From: Rhizobium sp.
GTDB lineage: Bacteria; Pseudomonadota; Alphaproteobacteria; Rhizobiales; Rhizobiaceae
DNA: 42,455 nucleotides
Direction: 5' to 3'
Assembly: GCA_029865825.1 (NCBI GenBank)
Contig: JARXAQ010000034.1
Coordinates: 1 to 42,455 of the forward strand
In this document: one piece after another, positions 27,532-37,791 of the stretch
How positions within the stretch are numbered: the stretch's first letter is position 1
Layout: the number at the start of each line of letters is the position of its first letter
Made by a program: the position numbers and the translations under genes
The notes under the pieces: model-generated
The model's input: only the letters and a program-made list of their open reading frames with translations
What the model was told of the DNA's origin: nothing
Database searches by the model: none

Positions 27532-30198
27532 TCACGCAGCTACCCTTCGGGATTTTGCCAGCCGCTTGATTGCCTGCTCCAGTTGCCTCTGCCCATCGCA
27601 GTAGTCCTGCCAGGCCGTACTATTTTTCAACATCTTCGGTACGGTCCTGACCGTGAACCGCTTGGGATCCAGGTCTGTTTTCACCTGGCTCCAATTGAGT
27701 GGCATGGAGACTGTCGCTCCTGGACGTGCGCGTGGCGACAAGGGTGCGACGGCGGTCGCCATACGGTCATTGCGCAGATAGTCGAGGAAGATGCGGCCCT
27801 CGCGCTGGTTCTTGGCCATCTTGATCAGGTAGAGATCCGGATTGTCGCGCGCCATATCCTGGCAAACATCATGGGCAAAGCCTTTCGCATCATCCCAACT
27901 CAGTTTCTTGCCCTTTGGCACGGCCAAGGGCGTGACGACGTGCAGGCCCTTGCCGCCGGTCGTCTTACAGAAGCTGACGAGCCCCAACTCCTCCAAGCGG
28001 TCACGGATCTCCCGTGCAGCCTCGACGACAGTGGAGAATTCAACATCCGGACCAGGATCAAGGTCGAAGACCAGTCGTCCTGGAACTTCCGGTTGATTGG
28101 GTTCGCAGTTCCACGGGTGAAGTTCCACGCCACCGATCTGAGCAACAGCAGCCAGTCCCTCGACACGATCAATCTGCAAATACGGCTTCTTGTCGCCGAA
28201 GACGGTGACGAGCTCCAGGAGGTTTGACGTCCCAGGCATGGCATGGCGCTGGAAGAACTGCTCGCCGCCAATGCCGTCGGGCGAACGGATAATCGAGCAC
28301 GGCCGACCGTTAATGTGGTCGAGCAGCCACGGCCCAACCGCTTCGTGATAGCGCGCTAGATCGAGCTTGGTGACCGGTTCGCTATCCCCGGCATCCGGCC
28401 AAAGTGGCTTATCCGGACTGGAGATCATCACACCCATGACTTCGGCCTTCGCACCCTTGCGGAAACGCTTGGGCGGCGGCGGCGTGGCGCTCTCCGGATC
28501 GGGCACCTCGTTTGCGACTGGAGATGCGGGCGTCTCCGCTTCCACCTCCTCGGCCGGCTTATCTTCTCGAAGGCCCTTGAACGCCGCGTGCCGGACCTGG
28601 CCATCACCTGTCCAGCCGGCGAACTCGATTTCGGCGACCAATTCGGGTTTGAGCCAGACGATGTCGGAAGATTTCTTCGGCGCACCGATGCCTGTGAACG
28701 ATGACTTTGAGGTCTCCATTTCCTTCAGCTTCGGCAAGAGCGTCTCGACGACTTTTGCGCCATATCCCGTGCCGACTCGGCCGACATAGACGAAGTGGCT
28801 GCCGCGATTAACGCCAACCAAGAGCGATCGGAACTTGCTATTCGTCGTGGCATAGGCGCCGATGACCACTTCGTGACCCGCCCGGCATTTCGATTTCGCC
28901 CAGGTCTCAGTGCGACCGGATCGGTAGGGCGCATCAGCCTTTTTCGAGACGATACCCTCTAGGGACAGGCGGCAAGCAGACTTCAGCACCGCATCGCCGC
29001 CGGTTTCGAAGTGCTCTACGAAGCGGAGAAGGGGATCGCCCCCCGCGTCCAAGAGCACGCTTTCCAGCGTCTCCTTCCGCGCGGTCAAAGGCAACTCCCG
29101 AAGGTCTCCGTTCCCCGCGAAAATTAGATCGAAGGCGAAAAAGACGAGATCGTCGGTCTTGCCTTCCGATAGCGCTGCTTGCAGGGCGGCAAAATCGGGA
29201 GCGCCGTTTTCATCGAGGGCACAGATCTCACCATCGATGATGCAATCGGGAAGCCTGGATGCCGACGCAGCGATCGCGGACCATTTCGCGGTCCAGTCCA
29301 GGCCCTTGCGGGTCTTCAGGGTGACCTGACCATTCTCCACCCGCATTTGGATGCGATAACCGTCGAACTTGATTTCGTGGATCCAGCCATTCGCAGATGG
29401 CGGACGGGACAGCGTCTCGCAAAGCTGCGGCGCGACAAAGTCCGGCATCGAGGATTTGGCGCGTTTGGCGGCCGCGGGCTTCTTCGCTGACTTGGCGGCG
29501 GTCTTTGACCCAGCCTCGCGCTCTTCGGCGGCAAGACCGTGATTGCTGTCCCACACCGCATCCGCCTCAACCGCGCCGCCTTGCAGCATGAACGGCCTTG
29601 GCTTCTTGCCTTTGCCGGATGCGATAGCTTCCATCGTTCGGCCGGATGCCACAGAGGTATTGTTCTCCTCAAGCACGGCTGCGCCATTATCCTCGACAGA
29701 ATAGTCGTCATGATGCTTGATCAGCAGCCAATTTGTGCGTTTGCCGCCATCGCGATCATGCCGAATGCGGACAAGCACGAAACTGCCGTGTAGTCGATCA
29801 CCCTCTAGCGTGAACTTGAAATCACCCTTGGCGAGCGCCTCTTCCGGCGTCTTCTTTCCCTCCGGCTCCCAGTAGCCCCGATCCCACAGCATAACCGTCC
29901 CACCGCCGTACTGGCCTTTGGGGATGGTGCCTTCAAAATCTCCGTAGTCGAGCGGATGATCTTCCACCTCAACCGCAAGGCGCTTGTCGCCGGGATCGAG
30001 AGAGGGACCTCTTGTGACCGCCCAGGACTTGAACACTCCATCCAGCTCCAGCCGAAGATCGTAGTGCAGCCGCGTCGCGTCATGCTTCTGGATCACAAAC
30101 CGACGACGGTTTGACGTGCTGACCTTCGCCTCTCCGCTGGGCTCGGCAGTCTTTTTGAAATCGCGCTTGCCGCGATACGTCGAGAGATTGTCAGGCAT
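27532..30198 (-). CDS. ligD: ATP-dependent DNA ligase D (phosphoesterase-ligase-polymerase)
   Basis: PE domain [22 protein letters not shown]; ligase motif [10 protein letters not shown] and [11 protein letters not shown]; polymerase domain [25 protein letters not shown]; start [14 protein letters not shown] at 30198. Confidence 0.95.
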   Translation of the reverse strand: MPDNLSTYRGKRDFKKTAEPSGEAKVSTSNRRRFVIQKHDATRLHYDLRLELDGVFKSWAVTRGPSLDPGDKRLAVEVEDHPLDYGDFEGTIPKGQYGGGTVMLWDRGYWEPEGKKTPEEALAKGDFKFTLEGDRLHGSFVLVRIRHDRDGGKRTNWLLIKHHDDYSVEDNGAAVLEENNTSVASGRTMEAIASGKGKKPRPFMLQGGAVEADAVWDSNHGLAAEEREAGSKTAAKSAKKPAAAKRAKSSMPDFVAPQLCETLSRPPSANGWIHEIKFDGYRIQMRVENGQVTLKTRKGLDWTAKWSAIAASASRLPDCIIDGEICALDENGAPDFAALQAALSEGKTDDLVFFAFDLIFAGNGDLRELPLTARKETLESVLLDAGGDPLLRFVEHFETGGDAVLKSACRLSLEGIVSKKADAPYRSGRTETWAKSKCRAGHEVVIGAYATTNSKFRSLLVGVNRGSHFVYVGRVGTGYGAKVVETLLPKLKEMETSKSSFTGIGAPKKSSDIVWLKPELVAEIEFAGWTGDGQVRHAAFKGLREDKPAEEVEAETPASPVANEVPDPESATPPPPKRFRKGAKAEVMGVMISSPDKPLWPDAGDSEPVTKLDLARYHEAVGPWLLDHINGRPCSIIRSPDGIGGEQFFQRHAMPGTSNLLELVTVFGDKKPYLQIDRVEGLAAVAQIGGVELHPWNCEPNQPEVPGRLVFDLDPGPDVEFSTVVEAAREIRDRLEELGLVSFCKTTGGKGLHVVTPLAVPKGKKLSWDDAKGFAHDVCQDMARDNPDLYLIKMAKNQREGRIFLDYLRNDRMATAVAPLSPRARPGATVSMPLNWSQVKTDLDPKRFTVRTVPKMLKNSTAWQDYCDGQRQLEQAIKRLAKSRRVAA

Positions 30199-30256
30199 GG
30201 TTTCTAATCCTAACGCAAGAAAAACGAGACCCACGTAAAGGCGGACCCGTAAACTG

Positions 30257-30565
30257 CTATTTTCCCGAGACGCGGATCGCTCCGGCATCTCCGAAGCTTC
30301 GCTTGACAGCGGCGATCTGATCGGCGGTGATATCCACAGAGACCTCGATCTCGCCTTCGAGGGCCCCGTCACGGCGAGCACCGTCTTCGTGCGAGGCATC
30401 ACCGCCGGACGGCCTGGACCCGGCGGTGTTCTGCCCCCCCGCAGACTGAATGAAAATATCCGGCCGGGAAATACCGTGTTGCTGGACAAGGTGTTCGACG
30501 GCGAGGTCAGCTGCCGCTCGGGTTTCAAACGTTGCTCGTATTGTCGTGGTGCTGTCGTCTGCCAT
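30257..30565 (-). CDS. small conserved hypothetical protein
   Basis: 102-aa [47 protein letters not shown]...; same strand, directly upstream of ligD. Confidence 0.65.
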   Translation of the reverse strand: MADDSTTTIRATFETRAAADLAVEHLVQQHGISRPDIFIQSAGGQNTAGSRPSGGDASHEDGARRDGALEGEIEVSVDITADQIAAVKRSFGDAGAIRVSGK

Positions 30566-30663
30566 GTCAACTTGTCCTTTTGCTCTATCACCTCCTCAAA
30601 CGCTGCTGGCACCCCAGTGGTTTCACGCCCCCTTTTCCGCGACACGTATTTCGGAGATTGCGT

Positions 30664-30822
30664 TTAAAACAACCACGTCGACCCTCCGCCCTGGATGACA
30701 CGATGCACTCCACGAAAGCGCCGGAACCAAGTAGGCGGCGGGAGCCGCGGGTCACTCTTGCGCCAGAGCCGCCCTTTGACCACGAAGTATCTGCCGTCTG
30801 GCGTGCCAGGGTCATCGCTCAT
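30664..30822 (-). CDS. 52-aa small protein, possibly C-terminally frameshifted
   Basis: ATG at 30822: MSDDPGTPDGRYFVVKGRLWRKSDPRLPPPTWFRRFRGVHRVIQGGGSTWLF; below ORF-track cutoff. Confidence 0.4.
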   Translation of the reverse strand: MSDDPGTPDGRYFVVKGRLWRKSDPRLPPPTWFRRFRGVHRVIQGGGSTWLF

Positions 30823-30841
30823 CGGTATCCTCCCGAATTCA

Positions 30842-30866
30842 GGAACATTCCTGTGGCTTTATGGTT
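30842..30866 (+). promoter_or_regulatory. EcfG/RpoE2-type promoter candidate
   Basis: GGAAC-N17-GTT upstream of the 31013 small ORF and ExoIII gene. Confidence 0.5.
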
Positions 30867-31012
30867 TCGGTATCGAGGTCGCGGCGTGTCAAACGGACAC
30901 GGCCGAGATGGTGAACGCAGCGGTTTTTCCGTTTTCTCGCTGCGGGCAACGAAACGCCAGGCGAGCGCCCAATCGGTCCGCCGCGATCTTACTGATGGAC
31001 AGGAGGACAGCT

Positions 31013-31189
31013 ATGTCGAAGCGTGAGCTTATCGATACCGGAACCGACAAACGCTATGTGCGCCGTGACGAGGACGGCAAGTTCAAGGAATCCGTCGACG
31101 TCGGACGCTCCCTGTCCGCCGACAAGCGCCACGACGCGAAGAATGATGCGAAATCTGGCGAGGGGGACAAGGGCGATCACAAACGCTAG
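31013..31189 (+). CDS. small charged hypothetical protein
   Basis: AGGAGG RBS then MSKRELIDTGTDKRYVRRDEDGKFKESVDVGRSLSADKRHDAKNDAKSGEGDKGDHKR; 3 bp before ExoIII start. Confidence 0.65.
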   Translation: MSKRELIDTGTDKRYVRRDEDGKFKESVDVGRSLSADKRHDAKNDAKSGEGDKGDHKR

Positions 31190-31192
31190 GCC

Positions 31193-31996
31193 GTGAAGAT
31201 CGCCACTTACAACGTGAATGGTGTCAACGGCCGCCTCGAAGTGCTGCTGCGATGGCTCGAGGAGGCATCTCCGGATGTTGTCTGTCTTCAGGAGCTGAAA
31301 GCGCCTGACGCCAGGTTTCCTTCGAAGGCGATAGAGGAAGCAGGTTACGGTGCCATCTGGCACGGACAGAAATCCTGGAATGGCGTCGCGATCCTCGCGA
31401 AGGGAAAGCAGCCGTTGCTCACGCGCAAAGGCTTGCCCGGCGACCCGGACGATCTACAAAGTCGATACATCGAAGCGGCGGTCGGAGGGATGCTTATCGG
31501 CTGCCTCTATCTTCCGAACGGCAACCCTTATCCAGGCCCGAGATTCGAGTACAAGCTGAGTTGGCTCAAGCGTTTGTCTACCTATGCCGCCGAGTTGCTC
31601 GCGTTGAAGGTCCCGGTCATCCTCGCCGGCGACTACAACGTGATTCCGACAGACCTGGATGTCTACAAGCCGGAACGCTGGGCCAACGATGCTTTGTTCC
31701 GGGTCGAGGTCAGGGGCGCATATAGGCGGCTGGTCGCGCAGGGATGGACGGACGCGCTACGAGAGCTTCACCCAGACGAACGCATATACACATTTTGGGA
31801 CTATTTCCGGAATGCCTTCGGCCGGGATGCGGGACTAAGGATCGATCATTTCCTTCTCAGTCCAGACCTTAACAAAAAGCTCCTAAGGGTCGGCGTCGAC
31901 CGCGACGTTCGTAGCTGGGAACATACCAGTGATCATGCGCCGACATGGGTTGAGTTGTCAGAGACACTTCTGCGCCAACGGAAACCACGTGGTTGA
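31193..31996 (+). CDS. xthA: exodeoxyribonuclease III
   Basis: MKIATYNVNGVNGRLEVLLRWLEEASPDVVCLQELKAPD; VILAGDYNVIPTDLDVY; DHAPTWVEL; GTG start. Confidence 0.92.
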   Translation: MKIATYNVNGVNGRLEVLLRWLEEASPDVVCLQELKAPDARFPSKAIEEAGYGAIWHGQKSWNGVAILAKGKQPLLTRKGLPGDPDDLQSRYIEAAVGGMLIGCLYLPNGNPYPGPRFEYKLSWLKRLSTYAAELLALKVPVILAGDYNVIPTDLDVYKPERWANDALFRVEVRGAYRRLVAQGWTDALRELHPDERIYTFWDYFRNAFGRDAGLRIDHFLLSPDLNKKLLRVGVDRDVRSWEHTSDHAPTWVELSETLLRQRKPRG

Positions 31997-32476
31997 TGAT
32001 TGGGATACCTCGTAGATACAGCGGTAGTTCACGGCGCGCACTAGGAAGACGTCTCTACCGCGATGGAGGACGAATTGGCTGCCTCTGTCGGGTGCTAAGC
32101 CGTAATCCCAACCCTGTGGGGGAGAACCCTGGTGCTCAGTTCTTGATGCCGACTGCCCCGCTGGGAGAATTGGCAAACTCATTTGTCCCAGAGCTTACAA
32201 TCAAGGGCGAGGCGGGAATGACGAGCACCGCGAAGCAAAGCCGCTATCGTCCAGGTAATCTAATACACCCCCATACGCCCCAAGGCGGCGACCGGGCCAC
32301 AAAACCAGCAGCATCGCTCGAAACCAGGGCGATCTGGACGTTAGTCGGTACCTTTATGCCAAGCTACTACGAGGGACGGATGAAACCAAAAGTTTCCATG
32401 CGCGTTCTCGACGTGGGAGACTCGTGAAATCGGCATCATCAGTGCGCGAATTGCGGCTCACGGAGGAAAAAATGTT

Positions 32477-32710
32477 ATGAACAAGTGGCAGAATCCCGTC
32501 CAGCTTACAACTCCGCTCAGCGGTTTGGTGCGAGTGGACGGACCTTTCGTTGCACTTCTTGTCCTAACCGACGAATGGCCTGACATGCGGGGCCCAGGTT
32601 ACGTGCGGGCGCGCAGCTATTGTCGCGCTGCAATAGCGGGACGAAAACCGGCAGAAGAGGCACGGGCTTATTTCATCGAGGCTGCTAGAGAAGCAAATCT
32701 GATGCACTGA
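32477..32710 (+). CDS. DUF982-like small protein
   Basis: VRVDGPFVALLVLTDEWPDMRGPGYVRARSYCRAAIAGRKPAEEARAYFIEAAREANL. Confidence 0.7.
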   Translation: MNKWQNPVQLTTPLSGLVRVDGPFVALLVLTDEWPDMRGPGYVRARSYCRAAIAGRKPAEEARAYFIEAAREANLMH

Positions 32711-32875
32711 AGCCGCGCTGAGCGAATTTCCTTTATTGACCCCGTTCTTGCGCGACTTCCTGCGCGGTAGTCGCACACCATCCGTAAGCAAGCTAATTGC
32801 CCGGCCCGGGACGCCCAACCGCTGACCCGCACAATTTCATGAAATGCCTTCTCTCCGAGCGTTGCGGCAATACTG

Positions 32876-33634
32876 TCAGCGCGACATCCAGCCCCCATCC
32901 ACCGTTACTATGGTACCGTGCACATAGTCCGACGCCATGGAAGCAAGGAAGACGACAGGACCTGCCATATCTTTGGCCTCTCCCCATCTGCCGGCGGGAA
33001 TACGTGCAAGGATTGAAGCCGCGCGTTCCGGATCGTTGCGAAGAGCCTCGGTGTTGTCGGTCGCTATGTATCCCGGAGCGATTGCGTTTACATTGATGCC
33101 CTTTGCCGCCCACTCGTTGGCGAAGGCCTTCGCGAGCTGCCCGACACCGCCCTTGCTGGCCGCATAGCCGGGAACGTTAACACCTCCTTGGAACGTCAGG
33201 AGAGACGCCGTGAAGATGATCTTGCCTTTGCGGCCCGTCGCAATCATCTGCTGACCGATGGCCTGGGTCAGAAAGAACTGAGCCGAAAGGTTGGTTTCCA
33301 GAACCTCGTCCCAGTATTCCGCCGGGTGTTTGGCGGCTGGCGCCCTTTTAATGGTGCCAGCGTTGTTGACCAGAATGTCGACGGGCATATCTGCCAGTCG
33401 CTTTCCCAGCTCCAGGACCTTGTCACGATCTGAGAAATCGCAGGCGATCCCGGCAAAGCGGCGGCCACAGGCCCGCACGGCGCTTCCGGTTTCCGCACCA
33501 TCTTCCGACATCGTCAGGGAAACGCCGATGATGTCGGCGCCGGCTTCTGCAAGAGCGATCGCAATCGCTGCGCCGATACCGCGTCGGGCTCCAGTGACAA
33601 CGGCCGTCTTGCCCGTAAGGTCGAAGGGATTCAT
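32876..33634 (-). CDS. SDR oxidoreductase (KduD/gluconate dehydrogenase-like)
   Basis: MNPFDLTGKTAVVTGARRGIGAAIAIALAEAGADIIG; NNAGTIKRAPA; YAASKGG. Confidence 0.9.
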   Translation of the reverse strand: MNPFDLTGKTAVVTGARRGIGAAIAIALAEAGADIIGVSLTMSEDGAETGSAVRACGRRFAGIACDFSDRDKVLELGKRLADMPVDILVNNAGTIKRAPAAKHPAEYWDEVLETNLSAQFFLTQAIGQQMIATGRKGKIIFTASLLTFQGGVNVPGYAASKGGVGQLAKAFANEWAAKGINVNAIAPGYIATDNTEALRNDPERAASILARIPAGRWGEAKDMAGPVVFLASMASDYVHGTIVTVDGGWMSR

Positions 33635-34668
33635 TGAGCCGTGCCCTCCTGGCAGTTCAGCAGCGTCTTCATTGAGGTGCCGTTCGCCTCGAACGATTCA
33701 AATGCGGTCTGAATTTCGCTCAAGGGCCGGCGCTCGGTGATAACGCGACCGATCTCCGAACCATGTCGGACAAGCAAATCGATGGCAGCCTCGTAGTCCT
33801 GCGGCTCATAAACCCGCGCGCCGAGCATCTCGATCTCTCGCCAGAAGAAGCGGAAGAGATCGATGACCGGTTTCTTGGCGTGGATGGCGACCATGACCAC
33901 CCGACCTCGGGTCGAAACAGCCTCCGTCATCAGATCCACGCCCGCCTGGACACCTGAGACCTCGAAGACCACGTCAGCGCCTTTCCCGCCCGTGGCCGCC
34001 ATGACCTCGCGCGCCACGTCGGTTCTGGACGCATCGAACGCGCCGATACCGAAAGAGGCGGCAAGCGTCAGGCGGGAGAGGTTGATCTCCGACAGCAGCA
34101 CCCGCGCGCCGCGTTTGGCTGCCGCAATCGCAATCAGCATGCCGATCGGGCCACCACCGATGACCAGAACGGTTTCGCCGGGTGCAAGCCGTGCCCTTTC
34201 GATGTCATGGCATGCTACCGCCAGCGGCTCCACAAGGGCTGCCAGATCAAGCGGCATATCTTCCGGAAGCTTGTGAACGGCATAAGCCGGCACGGTCCAG
34301 TACCGCTGCATGGCGCCGTCGGTATCGAGCCCGAGGAATTTCAGGTTGTGACAGATATGGGAGTGCCCGGCAGCGCAGGCGGGGCAGTGACCGCAAGGCT
34401 TCAACGGGCGGACGACCACCTTGTCGCCGATGGCAAGACCCGAGACACCTGCCCCGACGGCTGCAACAGTGCCAGACATTTCGTGGCCTATGATGCGGTT
34501 TGAACCGACGCGCTGATCCATGGCGCCGTGAAAGACATGCAGATCGGTTCCGCAGATGCCGCACCAGGCAACTTCGATCTGAACTTCATCTACGGCGGGC
34601 GGCAAGACAGGTGCGTCTCGCAGCTCAAAACGGTGGTCACCTTTGTAATGGGCGGCGATATTCGGCAT
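33631..34668 (-). CDS. zinc-binding alcohol/polyol dehydrogenase
   Basis: CGICGTDLHVFHGAMDQRVGSNRIIGHEMSGTV; CGHCPACAAGHSHIC; VLVIGGGPIGMLIA; start ATG at 34668; 4-bp overlap with SDR. Confidence 0.9.
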   Translation of the reverse strand: MPNIAAHYKGDHRFELRDAPVLPPAVDEVQIEVAWCGICGTDLHVFHGAMDQRVGSNRIIGHEMSGTVAAVGAGVSGLAIGDKVVVRPLKPCGHCPACAAGHSHICHNLKFLGLDTDGAMQRYWTVPAYAVHKLPEDMPLDLAALVEPLAVACHDIERARLAPGETVLVIGGGPIGMLIAIAAAKRGARVLLSEINLSRLTLAASFGIGAFDASRTDVAREVMAATGGKGADVVFEVSGVQAGVDLMTEAVSTRGRVVMVAIHAKKPVIDLFRFFWREIEMLGARVYEPQDYEAAIDLLVRHGSEIGRVITERRPLSEIQTAFESFEANGTSMKTLLNCQEGTAQ

Positions 34669-34678
34669 GATGAACTCC

Positions 34679-35776
34679 TCAGAAGATTGCATAGGGGGCC
34701 AATCGGGCCCAGTCGAATTCCACCCCGGTGCCGGGTACATCCGGCGCCACGGCCCGAGAATGTTCGAGAACGAGCGGTCTGGAGGTGTAGCGGTCGATGG
34801 GGAAGCTGTGCACTTCGATCCAGCCGGCAATTGTCTGGCCAGCAACGAGGCTGACATGCAGCTCCTGCATGCCATGACTGCAGACGGGAATGTCATGCGC
34901 TGCGCAGCGCTCAGCTACCGCAAGCCAACCGGTGATCCCGCCGCAGTTGGAGGCATCGGGCTGCAGATAGGTCAGCTTGGATTGCGCCAGCGCGTATTCA
35001 AATTCGTGGATCGTATGCAGGTTCTCGCCCATCGCGAGCGGCATTCCGGTCTCATCTGCGATGCGGGCATAGCCGGCATAGTCGTCCGGGATTATCGGCT
35101 CCTCGAACCAGAGAAGATCGAGCGGCTGAAAGGCTCGAGCGGCTGCGATCGCCTGGGGGACATCAAGCGCGTAGTTCGCGTCGACCATGAACTTGCGGTC
35201 TGGACCCAGCAGCGCGCGCACGGCCTCCGCACGGGTCACATCCTCCCGGAGGCTCGGCTGCCCGACCTTGATCTTGACGGCTTCATAGCCCTCTTCCAGA
35301 TAGCAGCCGACATTCTCCAGCAGTCTTTCCAGCGGGAAGTTGAGATCGATCCCCCCCCTATAGGCCTTGGCGGTTCTGCCGGCTCCGCCTGCCATTCGCC
35401 AAAGCGGCAGTGCCTCTACCCGTCCTCTCAAGTCCCAGAGTGCGATATCGACCGCCGAGATCGCGAATGAGGCGATCCCGCCACGGGCGACGTAATGCAC
35501 GGCCCACTGCATGGCCTCGTAGACTTCTTCCACCGGGCTCGCATCCCGCCCAAGCAGCAGTGGACGAAGATCGTGGTTGATCATTGCGGCAATCGCCCTG
35601 CCACCGAACCCGCCCGTATAGGTGTAGCCGGTACCAACCGTGCCATCCGCCTGCGTGACCGTCACGGTGACCAGTTCGAAATGGGTGTGGTCCCCATGCA
35701 TGGCGTCCGAAAGGACTTCATCCAGCGGCACACGAAAGAGCCGTGCCTGCAGATCAGTGATAGAGGAACCGATCAT
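34679..35776 (-). CDS. mandelate racemase/muconate lactonizing enzyme-family protein (enolase superfamily)
   Basis: VKIKVGQ (KxK), [48 protein letters not shown]. Confidence 0.9.
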   Translation of the reverse strand: MIGSSITDLQARLFRVPLDEVLSDAMHGDHTHFELVTVTVTQADGTVGTGYTYTGGFGGRAIAAMINHDLRPLLLGRDASPVEEVYEAMQWAVHYVARGGIASFAISAVDIALWDLRGRVEALPLWRMAGGAGRTAKAYRGGIDLNFPLERLLENVGCYLEEGYEAVKIKVGQPSLREDVTRAEAVRALLGPDRKFMVDANYALDVPQAIAAARAFQPLDLLWFEEPIIPDDYAGYARIADETGMPLAMGENLHTIHEFEYALAQSKLTYLQPDASNCGGITGWLAVAERCAAHDIPVCSHGMQELHVSLVAGQTIAGWIEVHSFPIDRYTSRPLVLEHSRAVAPDVPGTGVEFDWARLAPYAIF

Positions 35777-35789
35777 TGTGATATTCCTT

Positions 35790-36773
35790 TCAGGACAGCT
35801 TCACGCGTTGCTGGAGGCGGGCCTGGAGTATGACTACGCCGAGAAGAAAGGCGCCGCGGATGATCGATTGCCAGTAGGCGGAGAGCGATATCCAGCCGAG
35901 GCCATTTTCAAAATTTAGGATGTTGAAGACCAGGCCAAGCAACAATGCACCTGCAAGCGTCGCTCCGACGGAACCAGAGCCGCCCGTGAGCAATGTGCCT
36001 CCAACCACCACGGCGGCGATGGCGAAGAGCTCCCAGCCGACCCCTTCGGTCGGTTGCCCCGCACCGAACTGAGAGGCAAGAATGACGCCTGCAAGTCCGG
36101 CGAGCGCGCCAGAGGCCGCGTAAACGAGCGCCAGGTTTCGCTCTACTTTGAGACCCATCATGCGGGCAGTCTGCTCGCCGTCGCCGATCGCGAGGATATG
36201 TCGGCCAACGGGACGTTTTTCGAGGACCAGCCAGCCAACCAGATAGGCCAAACCCGCAATCCATGCAGCGATCGGGAAGCCTAGAAAGTCGTCCTGACCA
36301 ATGGCTGTGAAGCCTGTTTCATAAGAGACGGAGACGGACTGGTTGCCTGCCAGCAGAAGGCCGGTTCCCGAGGCGGCCAGCATCGTCGCCAGCGTGGCGA
36401 TGAACGGCTGTATCCGCATCCGGCTTACCAGGAAGCCGTTCAGCAGGCCGACAGCAAGACCGGCAAGCACGCCGCCGCCGAGACCGGCCGCCCAGTGGTA
36501 CCCAGAGAGCAACGCTGCGACGACACTTGCCATGGCGGCCGTTGCGCCGACCGACAGGTCAATGCCGCCAGTGATGATCACGAATGTCATCCCGAGCGCA
36601 ATCAAGGCGAACATGGAATTGTATCTGAGAAAGCTCAGTATGTTGAACGCGGACAGGAAATTGTCGTAGCGCAGGCCGCCGAAGATGATCAGGGCGACGA
36701 GAGCGAGGATCACACCGATGCGGGCAAGTTCAGCGGGAGATCCAAAGGTGAAGGCATGCATGAGCCTATTCAT
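35790..36773 (-). CDS. sugar ABC transporter permease (RbsC-type)
   Basis: [27 protein letters not shown]...; multiple TM segments. Confidence 0.9.
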   Translation of the reverse strand: MNRLMHAFTFGSPAELARIGVILALVALIIFGGLRYDNFLSAFNILSFLRYNSMFALIALGMTFVIITGGIDLSVGATAAMASVVAALLSGYHWAAGLGGGVLAGLAVGLLNGFLVSRMRIQPFIATLATMLAASGTGLLLAGNQSVSVSYETGFTAIGQDDFLGFPIAAWIAGLAYLVGWLVLEKRPVGRHILAIGDGEQTARMMGLKVERNLALVYAASGALAGLAGVILASQFGAGQPTEGVGWELFAIAAVVVGGTLLTGGSGSVGATLAGALLLGLVFNILNFENGLGWISLSAYWQSIIRGAFLLGVVILQARLQQRVKLS

Positions 36774-36782
36774 TTCCGATCC

Positions 36783-37790
36783 TCAACTCTTGTCTGCGCG
36801 TTGCTGAATGTAGACGGCGAACACGATGAGACCCGCCTTGACGATCAGGGCGGCTGCGTCCGGAACGCCATTGGCGAGAAGCGTGTAGCGGACAAGCTGG
36901 ATGACGAAGGCGCCAAGCAAGGTGCCAATGACATTGGCGCGCCCACCGGCCAGCAGCGTCCCGCCCACCGCAACCGCCGCAATGGCGTCCAGCTCCATGC
37001 CGAGACCAACGAGATTTGCATCACTTGCCGAGTTGCGGGCGATCACTACCAGCCCGGCAAGGCCGGCCAGCGCTCCGCTGATCATGTAGACACACAGCTT
37101 GACCCGTCGCACCGGTAGCCCGGCGAGACGTGCTGCCCGCTCGTTGCCGCCGACTGCAATGATCTGCCGTCCGATCACCGTGTAGCGGGTTACCACCCAG
37201 GCGATCACGACGATGACCATCATCAAGATCACCTGTGTGGGTATGCCTGCGACCTTGCCCATCGCGATGAACTGGAAGCTTTCATTCCGGAACACCTGGA
37301 GGTTGCCGTTTGTCATCACCTGCGCAATGCCGCGCCCGGCGATAAAGAGCACGAGCGTGGCGATGATGGGCTGAATGCCGTATCTGATGATGAGCATGCC
37401 ATTGAAGAGCCCCAGCACCGCCGCAACAGCAACAGGCAGCAGGATCGCGAGCGCAATCGCGATCGGCATCGTCGCTTCCGACCACGCGGGATGCATGAAG
37501 ATCATCGGCGCAATGGCGCCGGAGATCGCCATCAATGACCCGACCGAGAGGTCGATCCCGCCGGTCGCGATGACAAGCGTCATTCCGATGGCCACGATGA
37601 CGATCGTCGCGACCTGGGTCAGGTTGACAGTCAGCGTCTGCATCGAAAGGAAGTTGGGGGTGATGGCGATGTTGAGTGCGACAAGTGCGAGGAACGCGAC
37701 CAGTGTTCCATAACGGCTCGCGTAGAGAAGGAATTCTCTACGGACCCGAGGGACCTCTGCCGTCGATGAGGAAATTTGCGGATTGCTCAT
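36783..37790 (-). CDS. sugar ABC transporter permease (RbsC-type)
   Basis: [30 protein letters not shown]...; multiple TM segments. Confidence 0.9.
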   Translation of the reverse strand: MSNPQISSSTAEVPRVRREFLLYASRYGTLVAFLALVALNIAITPNFLSMQTLTVNLTQVATIVIVAIGMTLVIATGGIDLSVGSLMAISGAIAPMIFMHPAWSEATMPIAIALAILLPVAVAAVLGLFNGMLIIRYGIQPIIATLVLFIAGRGIAQVMTNGNLQVFRNESFQFIAMGKVAGIPTQVILMMVIVVIAWVVTRYTVIGRQIIAVGGNERAARLAGLPVRRVKLCVYMISGALAGLAGLVVIARNSASDANLVGLGMELDAIAAVAVGGTLLAGGRANVIGTLLGAFVIQLVRYTLLANGVPDAAALIVKAGLIVFAVYIQQRADKS

Positions 37791-37791
37791 A

